The translations under genes and the position numbers were made by a program. A stretch of 64,000 nt of DNA from Capra hircus (taxonomy: Eukaryota > Chordata > Mammalia > Artiodactyla > Bovidae): assembly GCF_001704415.2 (NCBI RefSeq), contig NC_030814.1:75199121-75263120 (forward strand), written 5' to 3'. How positions within the stretch are numbered: position 1 is the stretch's first letter; every line of letters starts with the position of its first letter. Below the pieces are notes generated by a model that was not told the origin of the DNA, searched no databases, and saw only the letters and a program-made list of their open reading frames with translations. Shown here piece by piece: positions 1 to 11,935 of the stretch.

Positions 1-1628
1 GCTATATTTTCCTTCTCTTCATTTAGAATGGAGTAATATTTACCAATGTTTTCTCCCTAGAAAGAACTTTGTACATTTCTTTGTCATCCTCCCAATCTCT
101 CTCTTTTTTTAACTGCAAAGTTGTTAAATTTTCAATAACTTTTTTTCCTTCATTGCACACTGAGATCACAGGAAAAAGGTCCCATCACATACACACACCT
201 CATAGTGTCTAATCTTGTCTGTTCTCAGAGTTACCAAGATCACAGGCTCTAGTTACACAGAATATGGCTGCAGCTCACGTACACTCACCTGTGGAGTAAA
301 AGCAGCTTATCTCCCCAAGGGGATATCTAACTCAGATTAACGGGGCCATGTTCACATGATGCCAATCAATGTGTTATCAGAATTATCTTATCATGGGACT
401 TGGAAAACATTTTAGTGCATTATATTTCAGAAAGTTATGATCTTCACGTCAGACAGGTAGACAGACAAATGAGAATTTCTTGCATTCTAGAATTACATTT
501 CGGTCCTTTTGAAGTTTTGATGTTGGCTTCTTTTTCTCTTTCCTTCTAAACAATCCTTTATGCCCATATGTGTTTACGGCACAAATCTATTTGTGTGTAA
601 TGTCTCCCTCTGCTCTACTATAACACTGCATATGTTAGATGACAATGCCCATGTGCAGGAAAGATTTTTTGTGAACTGGACTAGAGCTGAAATGAACATT
701 CACGCTGAGTCCATGATGGGAAAAGATCCTCATTGTTTAACAGGAAACAATTAGCTTTAGATTGCATGTTATCTTTTTTAACCTAGAAAATCTGAATAAA
801 ACAGGAAAAAATGGTTTGGTCCTGGAGACTGTTCAAAGGGAAAACAAAGGAATTGTTTAGTTCTTTTATAATCATGGATGTTACTTAGTACTCACATGTT
901 CCTAAGAATAAGCATGCCTAAAATAAATAAGATCAAAACATTAAAAAGTCAACTAAGGTTTTAAAAAGATCAACCTGAACTCTCTTTCTTCAACTTAAGG
1001 GAAGATGGGTCTCTGATGATAAGGGTGAGACCTGTGATGGGGAGTGAGGGGAGTGCATTTAGCAAAACAAGCACCATGATGAACATTCTTCACACTGTTA
1101 TTACACTGCTGATCAGCCTGGAAGCTAATTTCAAGTGTAAAATGCAGGTTTGGGATTTATGCCTTGTATAAAACATAATCAACTTTCATTATTTCTGTGA
1201 GTCATAGAATTTTAATCTTTTCTAATTAGATATAATTACTATTCTTTCTCACAGCAGGATAGCAGAGAAGCATAAAAAATATGAGGTGCCACATCAGAAG
1301 GGGGAAAATGACAAAAAGGAAAAATTCAGGCTTCATTAGTCAATACAAGAGCTTTTTGTTCTCAAATGACACTGACCATTCCCTTGATAGGAGAAATGGA
1401 CACTGTGACAAAGCATGGTAGGTAATTATAATCTTTTTTATAATATTCTTTTGTAACAAGTGGATCAAGGTCCAAGGACAAAAGTAATTTCCATGTGGAG
1501 AACAAAATTTTAATGTCAGAGTTTATGCATTTTAATTAGGGCAATTTAGCTGATCAGAATAAATTGTCTCTTAAATATTATGGCATGTACTTTTCTATCT
1601 CATAGTGTTTCATTCTTTCTATTTTTCA
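1..1628. other. unassigned AT-rich intergenic sequence
   Basis: No gene, RNA or repeat is recognisable here. Open frames are short and show no family motif. Homopolymer-rich patches such as the T-run near 105-112 look like ordinary intergenic DNA. Diverged ancient repeats could be present below what I can see by eye. Confidence 0.5.
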
Positions 1629-1991
1629 GCTCAGTTCAGTTGCTCAGTCGTGTCCAATTCTTTGCGACCCCATGGACTGCAGCACGCTAGGCCTCCCTGT
1701 CCAATTACCAATTCCCGGAGTTTACTCAAACTCATGTCCATTAAATCAGTGATGCAATCCAACCATCTCATCCTCCATCGTCTGCTTCTCCTCCTGCCTT
1801 CAATCTTTCCCAGCATCAGGGTCTTTTCAAATTAGTCAGTTCTTTGCATCAGGTGGCCAAAGTATTGGAGTTTCAGCTTTAGCATCAGTCCTTCCAAGGA
1901 ATATTCAGGACTGATTTCCTTTAGGACGCACTGGTTTGATCTCCTTGCAGTTCAAGGGACTCTCAAGAGTCTTCTCCAACACCACAGTTTC
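1629..1991 (-). mobile_element. BovB LINE, 5'-truncated 3' end
   Basis: The plus strand starts with the reverse complement of the BovB terminus (repeats of TCAGT, then the CTCAGTCGTGTCC tract and TTTGCGACCCCATGG). It continues through the antisense of the C-terminal coding region, including reversed stretches for RRSRRWRMRWLD and the L-K-E-I region. About 360 bp of the roughly 3.3-kb element remain. It is a dead-on-arrival copy. A Bov-tA in the same orientation follows 20 bp later. Confidence 0.9.
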
Positions 1992-2010
1992 TATTTTTAC
2001 CTTCTGGTAA

Positions 2011-2204
2011 AAGTGTGAAAGTATTAGTCACTCAATCGTGTCCAACTCTTTGCAATCCCATGGTCTGTCTATGAAATTCTCCAGGCAAGAATACTGGAGT
2101 GGGTTGCCATTCCATTTTCCAGGGGTCTTCTCGACCCAGGGATCGAACCCAGGTCTCCTGCATTGCAGACAGATTCTTTTACCATCTAAGCTACAAGGAA
2201 AGCT
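2011..2204 (-). mobile_element. Bov-tA SINE (tRNA-Glu-like head plus BovA body)
   Basis: Read on the minus strand it has a tRNA-like head at 2204 (diverged GGCTCAG), the Pol III B-box equivalent near 2130-2150 (GGGTTCGATCCC in reverse), and a BovA body ending in the GACTAATACTTTCAC-like tail. A possible short target duplication, TGGTAAA, lies on both sides (near 2005 and 2205). It has many substitutions and no coding content. Confidence 0.87.
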
Positions 2205-4308
2205 TGGTAAACTGGAGCCAGATTTTAAATAGAAATCAAATAAGATATCTTCCAGATCTTAAAGGATGAACGATGTATGGTTCTAACTGCAGTGTTGAGA
2301 ACTGTTTCCAAAAAGAGCTATCACAGAAGCAGAAATGTACATGGAAGGTCCAGGTAGCCTTATTCTCTATTTAGGAAAAATTAAGAAATATATATATTTA
2401 CTAACATAGAGAAATTATTTACATGTTTACTAGCTTGTGAGTTCTTCTGTGAACACTTTTTACCCCATGTAGATTCTGCAAAATTAGTTGTTAAATAGAC
2501 AGCTGGTGAAATTAAGTTCAAACAACAGAAATTTAACAAGTTATTTTACAATTATATAGTCTATCTGTCATACAGATCATTCAATTCTTTGGGGGAAAAC
2601 AATCTGTTTTTGAGATCTGGAATGACTACTTAAGCTGTCTACATTGACCAAATTAACTGGTTAAGTGTTAATTTTAATTTTCCTCTTCACTTTATATTGT
2701 GCAGATATTTTAAAAGTCAGTAAACCAAAATAATGTTTTACTAATTAAAATGATAAAGATTCACCTTTTAAATGATAAGCTTTATGTTACTTCAATCTGT
2801 AACACATGAAATGGGAAATCTAAAAAACTATATTAGACAACATGAGGAAATAACCCCAAGTCATTATTCTGTTTCCAAATTTATGGCTGCCAAACTCAGA
2901 TAAATTCTGGGAAAGCAACATAGATTCCCATATTACCAAAGTTTTCCTAATTGGCAATTCGTAACTTCCAGCTGCTCTGAACAAAACCTATCACCCATTG
3001 AAATGTTGACATTTTTCTCCCTCATTAAAATCTTCTTCAATATTCTGTGTGAAAATATTGTCCAATTAGCTATTGAACAATATTTTGTTCATTTATTATT
3101 CCTGAAGATATAAAAGGAAGTGATAAATGATTAGGATGCCAAATATAATTTGTGGCATCAAAACAAGCCTGTGCTTACCTGCATATTTAGACAATATTGG
3201 ACTCAATATCATACTGGGCAGGATAAGAGTTTTATCCCATGTAGTACATTACGTTTTGTATCTTAAAATGTAACTGTGTATAGTTTCAGTGTTCATCATT
3301 ATTCTTTCTAATATATTTTCATAATTACTAATTCATTTTAAGGATTTTCTATGACAAAGTTCAGAAACTTTTGTCCTAAATCCTAGACAAAATTTTTATG
3401 GGTTAGATAAAGATAACTTTAATTGGTCAACATTTTTATAATGATGATCCATGGTTGTATCTTTTGTGCATTCACTGTGTGGACCTCAGCTATATAGAAT
3501 CACTGCATAGATTTTCACAGAAAATATGATCACTAATTAATTTTTATATTTATTGGTCTATGCCATACAATTTAATAGAAAATTCCAAAATAGGAATTAC
3601 ATAATGAGAGTCTTCCTCATTCAACCCGAATCTGTTTTTCTCTATTAAAAACAAATATTTCATCACATATCAAAATTAGCAAAATCAACATAAATGAGTG
3701 GTATTTTATACAGCAATGTCTGCTTTCAGTTGCCATAAATTTACAGCCCAGAGCATAACATATATGATATTAATATAAAGGTGAAATATGTCCACAATAT
3801 TTAAGGTTTGTAGACAGTACATTTTTGTTGTTGTTCCTGAGGCATGAAATACTGCAACTATTACAATGCCTTAGAAAAAATAAAACCATAGCATATTTCA
3901 TAATTACACAGTATGCTTAGGGCAGTTATAAACATTCCCTACAGGCTTGGAGACTGTTCTACACTTATTCATTTCTTTGCTCATGTTTTAATAGCAACAT
4001 AAACAAGAGCAATTTTTGTTGTCATATGTGATTGTCAGCTTTATTTTTTTCCACCCTTTTCTTGGAGGTCCTTTATCCAATCCCCTTTGGGAGGAATTAA
4101 TAAAGGATTCTGAAGACTCTAAAAACATGTAACATAGATAATGATACAACAAACAATAATATTTAAGTCTGAATTGCTGAATTTTGGTTGTCTCTCCTTA
4201 AGTTTTAGTTCTACTAATAAAGTCAAATAAACTACAAAGACTGATCCCCTCAGCATCTTTTTCAAGGTATATACAGGGATTTTCATATTTCTTAGAATAG
4301 CATAATGC
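2205..4308. other. unassigned AT-rich intergenic sequence
   Basis: About 2.1 kb without a recognisable gene or repeat. The part at 2940-3130 is rich in ATTA/TAAT-type words and lacks obvious repeat signatures, so it is a weak candidate for conserved noncoding sequence. The remainder is plain AT-rich sequence. Confidence 0.5.
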
Positions 4309-4319
4309 AGATATTATAG

Positions 4320-4597
4320 CTGCTGCTGCTGCTGCTAAGTCACTTCAGTCGTGTCCGACTCTGTGCGACCCCATAGACGGCAGTCCACCAGGCTTCCCCG
4401 TCCCTGGGATTCTCCAGGCAAGAACACTGGAGTGGGTTGCCATTTCCTTCTCCAATGCATGAAAGTGAAAAGTGAAACTGAAGTTGCTCAGTCGTGTCCG
4501 ACTCTTAGTGACCCCATGGACTGCAGCCTACCAGGCTTCTCCATCCATGGGATTTTCCAGGCAAGAGTACTAGAGTGGGGTGCCATTGCCTTCTCCA
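4320..4597 (-). mobile_element. BOV-A2 SINE (BovA dimer) with 11-bp TSD
   Basis: On the minus strand it has two BovA monomers joined by the CACTTTTCACTTTCATGCATTGGAGAAGG linker. It ends in an (AGC)n tail, seen as (CTG)n at 4321-4336. An exact 11-bp direct repeat, AGATATTATAG, at 4309-4319 and 4598-4608 is the target-site duplication. The good match to the usual dimer points to a comparatively young insertion. Confidence 0.95.
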
Positions 4598-5175
4598 AGA
4601 TATTATAGTATGGACATTTAAAAATCAATTTTTGCTGAAACTTTTAGATAAAATTAATCTATTCTAGGCAGAATATCTGTACTTACTCTACTCTAAAGCT
4701 AACCAGCATATGTGTAACTCTATATGAGCATGTTGGGATATTGAATGATGGGGTGGCTTTTTATGCATGGCTCTAGAAAACCATTCTTGATAAACTTTTA
4801 GTCCCAGATCACTTCCCACACATATCCATTATATATGTTTAGGTTCTAAAGTCATAATTATCAAAGCTAGTGCCTACTACCTATACTGTGCTTCCTTGCT
4901 ATTTAACCTACATATAATCTGCCTTATTCTTTCCACTGATCTATATTGCAGTGCAATGGTATGTAGAGTTTATTAAACTAAACAGCATAATAGATTGCTC
5001 CAAAAAGCCAAACCCTGAGGATTCATAAAGAAACTCTCTCACTAGGCATCTCTTTGTTATCAACCTGGGAGCCCCAACACACTCTGAAGGCTAACAAGAG
5101 TCCAGAGAGTTACACTTTTGTTTCAGGTAGCCATATTCTCAGAGGCCCTCCCCATTTGACATGCATCTCATCTGG

Positions 5176-6470
5176 AATCTTCAAAAATGTTACAGCTTTA
5201 TTGAGGTATAACTGACATATACAAAACTGCACATATTTAAAGACTATAACTGGATTAGTTTTGACATATGTACACATTGGTTAGAGCATCACCACAGTTA
5301 AGACGAGAAACATATCTCTTATTGCCACAGTCCTTTTTGTTCCCTTTTGTTATGCATCTTGCCTTCCCTTCCATAACTTCCCCTCCTCCCAGGAAACCGC
5401 TGATCTCTTTTATGTCATATAGATTAATCTTCATTCTCTAAAATTTTATATCAATGGAATCATACAAATTTTGATTGCCCATTTTTGTAGGGAGGCAGGC
5501 GTCTGACTTCTTCCATGCAACATAATTATTTTGAGACTCATTTAGGTTGTCATGTATGTTAAAGGGCTTCCCGGGTGATTTAGTAAAGAATCTGCCTGCA
5601 ATGCAGGAGACCTGGGTTAGATCCCTGGGTCAGAAAAATCCCCCCGTAGATGGGAATGACTGTCCACTCTAGCATTCTTGCCTGGAGAATCCCTTGAACA
5701 GAACCTGGTAGGCTACAGTCCATGGGGTTGCAAAGAGTGGGATGCTATGTTAAAAGTTTACTCTTTTTTCTCGTTGATAAGTATTCCTTTATATGTATAT
5801 CTCATAAAGCATTTATCTATTCATCTCTTAGTAGATATCTGAGTTATTCTCAATTATTAGCTACTACAAATAAAGCTGCTCTGAACATTCATGTAAGTCT
5901 TTCTGTTGACAAAAGCCTTGATTTCTTTCACGTAAATGCTTAGGAGTAAACTATCTGGCTCATTTGGCAGGTGTATATTTTCCTTTGGAAGAAACCGTTT
6001 TCCAAACAATTGGCAAACTGCTTTCCAAAACGGTTTACCATTTTACTTTCCCACCCTGGTATATGAGGGTTCCAGTTCTTCTAAGTCCTTGCCTACTCTT
6101 GAAATAATTGGTGTTTTAGTGTTAGTGACTCTAAAGGCTTTGTGTGAGTAGTTATTTGTAGTTTTAATTTACATTTCCATAAAGGACTACTAACAGAGCA
6201 TTTTGTAAAATGTCAATACGATATCCATGTATCTTCTTTTGTAAAGTGTCTGTTCAAATCTTTTGGCCTCTGTTAAATTGGGCTGTCTGCCTAATTATAT
6301 TAAATTAGATAATATTTAGCTTTTTGTATAGTCTAAATAGAAGTCCTTTCTCAACTATATATTTTGAAAATATTTCTCCCAGTCAATGACTTGTCTTTTC
6401 ATTTCCATAGCAATGTCTTTTGAAGAGCAAAGTCTCTAAATTATGAAGTATTTATCACTTCTTTTTTCTG
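5176..6470 (-). mobile_element. ancient L1, 3' UTR / ORF2-end region
   Basis: The plus strand carries typical reversed L1 3' sequence: a TTTATTGAGGTATAACTGACATA start (about 5193), TTGACATATGTACACATTGG, then reversed ORF2-end words (CTACAAATAAAGCTGCTCTGAACATTC, GTTTACCATTTTACTTTCCCACC, TCTTTTGGCC). It is diverged and has no open frame. A Bov-tA interrupts it at 5564-5745. The L1-like sequence at 6600-7960 may be the 5' part of the same element with the middle lost. Confidence 0.75.
5564..5745 (+). mobile_element. Bov-tA SINE with 9-bp TSD, inside L1
   Basis: It starts GGGCTTCCCGGGTGATT, has the tRNA-like head with ATGCAGGAGACCTGGG and GATCCCTGGGT, then a BovA body ending near GGTTGCAAAGAGTGGGA. 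An exact direct repeat, TATGTTAAA, at 5555-5563 and 5746-5754 marks the target duplication in the older minus-strand L1. The usual GACTTTCACTTTCAC tail is missing. Confidence 0.93.
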
Positions 6471-7062
6471 TGAGATACTGTTTCATCACTGTTAGTTCAT
6501 GCACTTGGTAACCACTTTAACGTATGTTGGCCAAACTCAAGCCACTCCAGCTTTCTGTTGATTACACAAACACAAGAAAACTTGAAGTAACCTGAGAGCT
6601 TGTACTTCTTATTTTGTCTGTTTTTCTCTATTTTTAAGTTTGATTAGTATGTATTATTATGTCCTCATATTCACTTATATTTTCTTCTGCAATATTTAAT
6701 CTGCAATTAAACTGCTATTAATCTTACCTGTTTTATTCTTCACCTCAGACATTGTATTCTTTTATCTCTAAAAGTCTGAGAGGGACCTTTCTCATGTCTT
6801 TCATATATCTCCCTAATATGCCCATTCTGGCCTCTACCTTCTTGAGTATATGGAATCTACAGTACTTCATAACTCAGTTTTCTTGTCTATAATTCTACCG
6901 TCTGTGTCGCTTCTATTTCTTTCTATTGATTAATTTTCTCATTATAGATTGTCTTTTCTTGCTTTTTTGCAAGACTAGTACTTTTAGATGAGGTGCCAGA
7001 CTTTTCAAATTTTACTTTGAGTGTTGGATATATTTATATTCCTTTAAATATTCTTGAGCTTT

Positions 7063-7240
7063 GTTCTTTTTTTTTTAATTTTTTTTTTTACTTTATTTTA
7101 CTTTACAATACTGTATTGGTTTTGCCATACATTGACATGAATCCACCACGGGTGTACATGCGTTCCCAAACATGAACCCCCCCCCCACCTCCCTCCCCAT
7201 AACATCTCTCTGGGTCATCACCGTGCACCAGCCCTTGTTC
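7063..7240 (-). mobile_element. ruminant L1 (L1-BT type) 3' fragment
   Basis: It has a T-rich start (reversed poly-A side), then TACTGTATTGGTTTTGCCATACATTGACATGAATCC, a C-run, and TCTGGGTCATCACCGTGCACCAGCCC. This matches the longer copy at 16155-16720 block by block. It interrupts the older L1-like sequence between TTGAGCTTTGTTCT and TTCTTAAGTGAAG. Confidence 0.85.
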
Positions 7241-7602
7241 TTAAGTGAAGTGAAACTATTGGTAAACAGTTTAATCCTATCGAGGGCATATGCTCCAAGG
7301 GCATGTGCTAAGGAATATTTGGTGGGACCAGAACAGCTTTTTAGTCTAGGTCCAGCTTGGTCCCACTACCAAGCACTCTTCTGAGTCCTCTGTCTGATGT
7401 CCCATGCTTTACAAGCTTTCTTCATTCATGTCTGGAAAAACATGAACTCTTCCTGGCCCTCTCCAAGTTTTATAGATTTTTTTTTTATCTGTCCTTACTA
7501 GCAGTTCTCTCCTGGGCTTCAACTGGTTTCTTTAGATTCATGGACTTGATCGGTATCAGCTGAAGACTTGAGAATAGCTTGCTCTCTTTGCATCTTTCTC
7601 TC

Positions 7603-7622
7603 TTTTATTTATTTATTTATTT
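7603..7622. repeat. (TTTA)n microsatellite
   Basis: About five TTTA units in a row. Short and of no obvious function. Confidence 0.9.
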
Positions 7623-8483
7623 GGTGCAGCAATCTCCTCTCTAAAATTCTGCCATGCAAATTGTAGTCTCCTTGACTTAAAGAAATTTTGAAGTCTGCCA
7701 CTCCAACTCAGGGAGACTACTGTACTCCACCTGTTTTCCTTGTCCTGTGCTGTGGCATGAAAACTCTCTCCAGGCAGTAACCCATGACAATCACTGGTAC
7801 TTGTCTTGTTTGTTTCCTCTCTCTTAGGGATTAAGATCTTGTGCTTAGGGATCAGTATCCTGTGCTATCTCTGCAATCCATGGTTTGAATTATTCTCTCT
7901 TGATTTGGTCATTTAAGATGGATGGGCAAATCCAGCTTGATGTTTCACTATGGACATAAACAGAACTCTCATACTTTTAATTTAAGGTAAAAAGCACTTT
8001 GTTATTTACTTGCCTTCATAAGACAGGTTGGCAGAGATGCTGAAGGACAGAAGAAAAGCTCCTTGGACTTAGAAGTTGTTAGGATTTCCAGAGAGGGTCA
8101 AGTCTGCAGCTATCTCAATATAAAATATCTTAACTCAGTGACTTTGGAGTGATTCTCATCAGTGTGTCATTGCCCTTTCAGCCTATAGGCCATCCAGCTC
8201 TAATTTCTTGGTGCTCTTTATCTTCCTGTAGGAAATGCAGCTATAGGAAGTTCCTGATACTGGATTTAATACAGGCAGTGCCTTGGCTCTACACAGTATA
8301 CTATCTTCCAGATTCGGGCAGTACTCAAGCTATCCTCCTGCACCTTCATTTCTGAGAGTAGCTTTGCATGCCCTGAATGAAGTTCATCACCAATCCCAGT
8401 TTTCCCTGCTTTAGGAGGCACCAGTCATCCTTTCTCTTCCCCCAATCAGTATACAGAAGCCATGAGTCTTCCTTGTTAAGGCC

Positions 8484-8703
8484 ATGTTGCTATGCTGTCA
8501 TTGCTTAGCCACTAAGTCAAATTCAACTCTTTGCAACCCCATCAACTATAGCCCACCAGGCTCCTCTGTCCACGGATTTACCAGGCAAGAATACTGGAGT
8601 GGGTTGCCATTTCCTTCTCCAGGGGATCCTCCTGACCCAGGGAGAGAACTCACATCTCCTGTACTAGCAGGTGGATTCTTTACTACTGAACCATGGAGAA
8701 GCT
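8484..8703 (-). mobile_element. Bov-tA SINE
   Basis: The minus-strand copy has the tRNA-like head at the right end (reversed ...GGATTCTTTACTACTGAACCATGGAGAAGC) and the BovA body reversed as AATACTGGAGTGGGTTGCCATTTCCTTCTCC. A tail of the TTGCTTAGCCACTAAGTC type lies at the left. It belongs to the Bov-tA subset whose tail reads like TTGTTTAGTCACTAAGT. Moderately diverged. Confidence 0.9.
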
Positions 8704-9985
8704 CTATAGTTCACCTCATAGTTGGGGAAAAGTACAAGTGGAGGCCTGTCTGCCTCTTTATCACTCAGCAAACCAAAGGCTCTTGTCGTGGCACATGCAG
8801 ATTTATTTCTTTCATTACCATCATATTTATCAAATACTGTTAAAATAATACAATGTAGTTATCCAAAATTCAAAGAAATATAAAACTGAACATTAAAAGC
8901 ATCCTCAGAGACACAGTAACATTTCTCAGTTATCATTTTATAGATTTCCGGTCTTAGAGTTGAATATACAGGGCTTTAAATATATATATGTGTGTGTTGT
9001 GTGCACACATTTGCACAAATATACATTATTAATTCTTTTCAAGAAACTTTAAGATTCTTTTCAAACAAGCTCTAACACTGTTTTGTGACTATTTAAATAA
9101 CTGCATAATATAACATTCATTGATGGGCATATCAATAATACATCTATACATTCCACAACAGTGAAATATTTCAGTTGTCAAACATTTTTTAGTATCATCT
9201 CATTAAGCCAAATTAAAATTTAAATGTCAAATTAAATTGGATAGAATCTTCTGTACACATGTGTTAATGTTAATACTCCATACTGCTTGCCGAGGTGAGA
9301 GGATTGGCAAGTGTGTGGAGGTGTGTGTACACACACACTACATGTGGCACAATGGCCAGGTCACTGCTACATGACTCAGTGTGCACCCCGGGAGGTGTGG
9401 GCAACCAGTCTCTACAAGCTGGCATAAGTCATAGAGTTATAAAAGGACTCACTCCCAAAAATATCTCCCCTTGATTGGTCTGTCAGAAATTTCTAATTTT
9501 CCTGTCACTCTTTAAAGACCTTCTAAAGGTGCTGTGCATTTCAACTAGCCTAAAATTGGCATTCACTTGATAAGAGTACCATTATCAGAGATTTGCCTAT
9601 CAAATTAATCCATTATCACACATCATCATTTAAAAAAGGCACAGTCCTAAGGGACCGACACTTATGATAGACAAACTTTGATTGCCAGCGGAAGGGTTGA
9701 AGCACATGGTGGTGATGATGAAATGTTAGGGGCAGGTATATGGTGGGAGGGGTGTGTTTCAGTCTGACCATCTGTAAGAAGTTCTAAGGATACATATCAG
9801 AGTAGCCACAACATAACCACAACCATGTCAAAGGGCTGTCCAAGGCCATGTGCCATACGTGTCTGCAGCTGTATAGACATTATAAGAACATATTGAAAGA
9901 GATCTGGCCATGAGAAGAATTAGAATAGATAGGATCAGGGATTGCAGGGCTTTTCCTTTTCTGGAGTTTCCTAGTGCATATATCC
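8704..9985. other. unassigned intergenic sequence
   Basis: No gene or clear repeat. It contains TA/TG-rich microsatellite-like sequence at about 8971-9010 and a perfect 16-bp alternating palindrome GTGTGTGTACACACAC at 9321-9336. The interval 9440-9700 has no repeat signature, mixed composition and words such as TTATCACACATCATCATTT. It is a weak candidate for conserved noncoding DNA. Confidence 0.5.
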
Positions 9986-9989
9986 TAGC

Positions 9990-11935
9990 ACTGAAAATTA
10001 AACTGTTAAGAACATGGAAGCAACCTAAATGTCCATTGATGGAGGAATGGATAAATAAGATGTGGTACACATATGCAGGATTATTACTGAGTCATAGTTA
10101 TTCAAAAAAGAATGAAATAATACCATTTGCACCAACATGAACCAACAGATAAGTTGTCATACTGAGTGAAGCAAGTCAGACAGAGAAAGACAAATATCAC
10201 ATGATATCACATGTATGTGGAACCTAAAAGAATGATACATATTAACCTATTTACAAAACAGAAAGAGAGTCACAGACACAGAAAAAAAAAAAGTTATGGT
10301 TACCAAAGGAGGAGTGGGGAGGGATAAACTGAGAGATTGGAATTTCCATATACACACTACTATATAAAATAGAGAAGTAATATGAACCTACTGTGTATAG
10401 TACAGAGAGCTCCACTTAATACTTTGTAGTGACTATTTTGCCAGACATCTGGAAAACTCAGAAGTAGCAACAGGACTGGAAAAGGTCAGTTTTCATTCCA
10501 ATCCCAAAGAAAGGCAATGCCAAAGAATGCTCACTACCACACAATTACGCTCAATCTCACATGCTAGTAAAGTAATGCTCAAAGTTCTCCAAGCCTGGCT
10601 TCAACATGAACTTCCAGATGTTCAAGTTGGATTTATAAGAGGCAGAGGAACCAGAGATCAAATTGCCAACATCCATTGGATCAGAGAAAAAGCAAGAGAG
10701 TTCCAGAAAAACATCTACTTATACTTTACTGACTATGCCAAAGCCTTTGATTGTGTGGATCACAACAAACTTTGGAAAATTCTGAAAGAGAAGGGAATAC
10801 CAGACCACTTGACCTGCCTCCTGGATAAATCTGTATGCAAGTCAAGAAGCAATAGTGAGAACTGGACATGGAACAACAGATTGGTTCCAAATTAGGAAAG
10901 GAGTACGTCCTGGCTGTATATTGTCACCCTGCTTATTTAACTTATATGCAGAGCACATCATGAGAAATGTTGGACTGGATGAAGCACAAGCTAGAATCAA
11001 GGTTGCTGGGAGAAATGTCAAGGAGCTCAGATATGCAGATGACACCACCCTTATGGTAGAAAGTGAAGAAAAACTAAAGAGCCTCAATGAAAGTGAAAAA
11101 AGAGAGTTAAAAAGTTGGCTTAAAACTCAAAATTCATATAAAGAAGATCATGGCATATGGTCCCATCACTTCATGGCAAATAGATGGGGAAACAGTGGAA
11201 ACAGTGATAGACTTTATTTTTCAGGACTCCAAAATTACTGCAGATGGTGACTACAGCCATGAAATTAAAAGATGCTTCCTTCTTGGAAGAAAAGTTATGA
11301 CCAACCTAGACAGCATATTAAAAATCAGAGACATTACTTTGCCAACAAGGGTCCGTGTAGCCAAAGCTATGGTTTTTCCAGTAGTCATGTATGGATGTGA
11401 GAGTTGGACTATAAAGAAAGCTGAGTGCCAAAGAATTGATGCTTTTGAACTATGGTATTGGAGAAGACTCTTGAGAGTCCCTTGGACTGCAAGGAGATCT
11501 AACCAGTCTATCCTAAAGGAAATCAATCCTGAATATTCATTGGAGGGACTGATGCTGAAGCTGAAACTCCAATACTTTGGCCACCTGAAGTGAAGAACTG
11601 ACTCATTGGCAAAGGTCCTGATGCTGGGAAAGATTGAAGGCAGGAGGAGAAGGGGACGACAGAGGATGACATGGTTGGATGACATCACGACTCAAGGGAC
11701 ATAAGTTTGAATAATCTCCGGGAGTTGGTGATGGACAGGGAAGCCCGGCGTGCTGCAGTCGATGGGGTCACAAAGAGTCAGACATGACTGAGTGACTGAA
11801 CTGATATGGGAAAGAATCTTAAAAAAATAGTGGATATATGTATATGTAAAAGTGATTCACTCACTTTTCTGTACATCTGAAAATAACACAACTTTGTAAA
11901 TCAGCTATACTCCAACAACAATTAATTTATAGGAA
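9990..11935 (+). mobile_element. L1 3' end (ORF2 end and 3' UTR), split by BovB
   Basis: The left part (about 9990-10440) has the L1 ORF2-end words CATGGAAGCAACCTAAATGTCC, GATGGAGGAATGGATAAATAAG and ATGTGGTACACATATGC, then the 3' UTR (GTTATGGTTACCAAAGGAGGAG, CTACTGTGTATAGTACAGAGAG). The right part (about 11804-11935) continues with ATATGGGAAAGAATC, GATTCACTC and ACTTTGTAAATCAGCTATACTCCAACAAC, the usual end of this 3' UTR. A 1.36-kb BovB lies between, so the L1 is older than that BovB. Confidence 0.85.
10441..11803 (+). mobile_element. BovB LINE, 5'-truncated, RT and C-terminal region
   Basis: This keeps the C-terminal 45% of the BovB ORF. The frame from 10527 covers RT palm sequence (GRGTRDQIANIHWI, then YAKAFDCVDHNKLW with the first catalytic Asp). 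After a frameshift near 10830-10850 comes the YADD motif at 11032-11043. A further frame from 11150 runs through the C-terminal ESWTIKKAE / RRLLRVPWTARRSNQS region. The element ends with the GACTGAGTGACTGAACTGA terminus. The several frameshifts make it a pseudogene. It sits in the L1 3' UTR at 9990-11935 in the same orientation. Confidence 0.92.

Larger units (their letters stand above)
6600..7960 (-). mobile_element. ancient L1 5'-region sequence (tentative)
   Basis: The plus strand resembles reversed 5'-region sequence of old mammalian L1 (L1M type). It has a shrunken TGCCAGACTTTTCAAATTTTA / TTCCTTTAAATATTCTTGAGCTTTGTTCT block (6998-7068), then after an insertion a block with GTTTAATCCTATCGAGG and GCTTTTTAGTCTAGG, and near 7910 a reversed AAGATGGATGGGCAAATCCAG-like end. 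The assignment is by memory of consensus shape only. A younger L1 3' fragment sits inside at about 7063-7240. Confidence 0.45.

Noticed and set aside
4351..4608. 85-codon plus-strand frame with repeated protein-like units
   Set aside because: It is the antisense of a BOV-A2 SINE. The same peptide recurs at 40322-40606 for the same reason.
8484..8843. 119-codon plus-strand frame
   Set aside because: Two thirds of it is an antisense read of a Bov-tA SINE.
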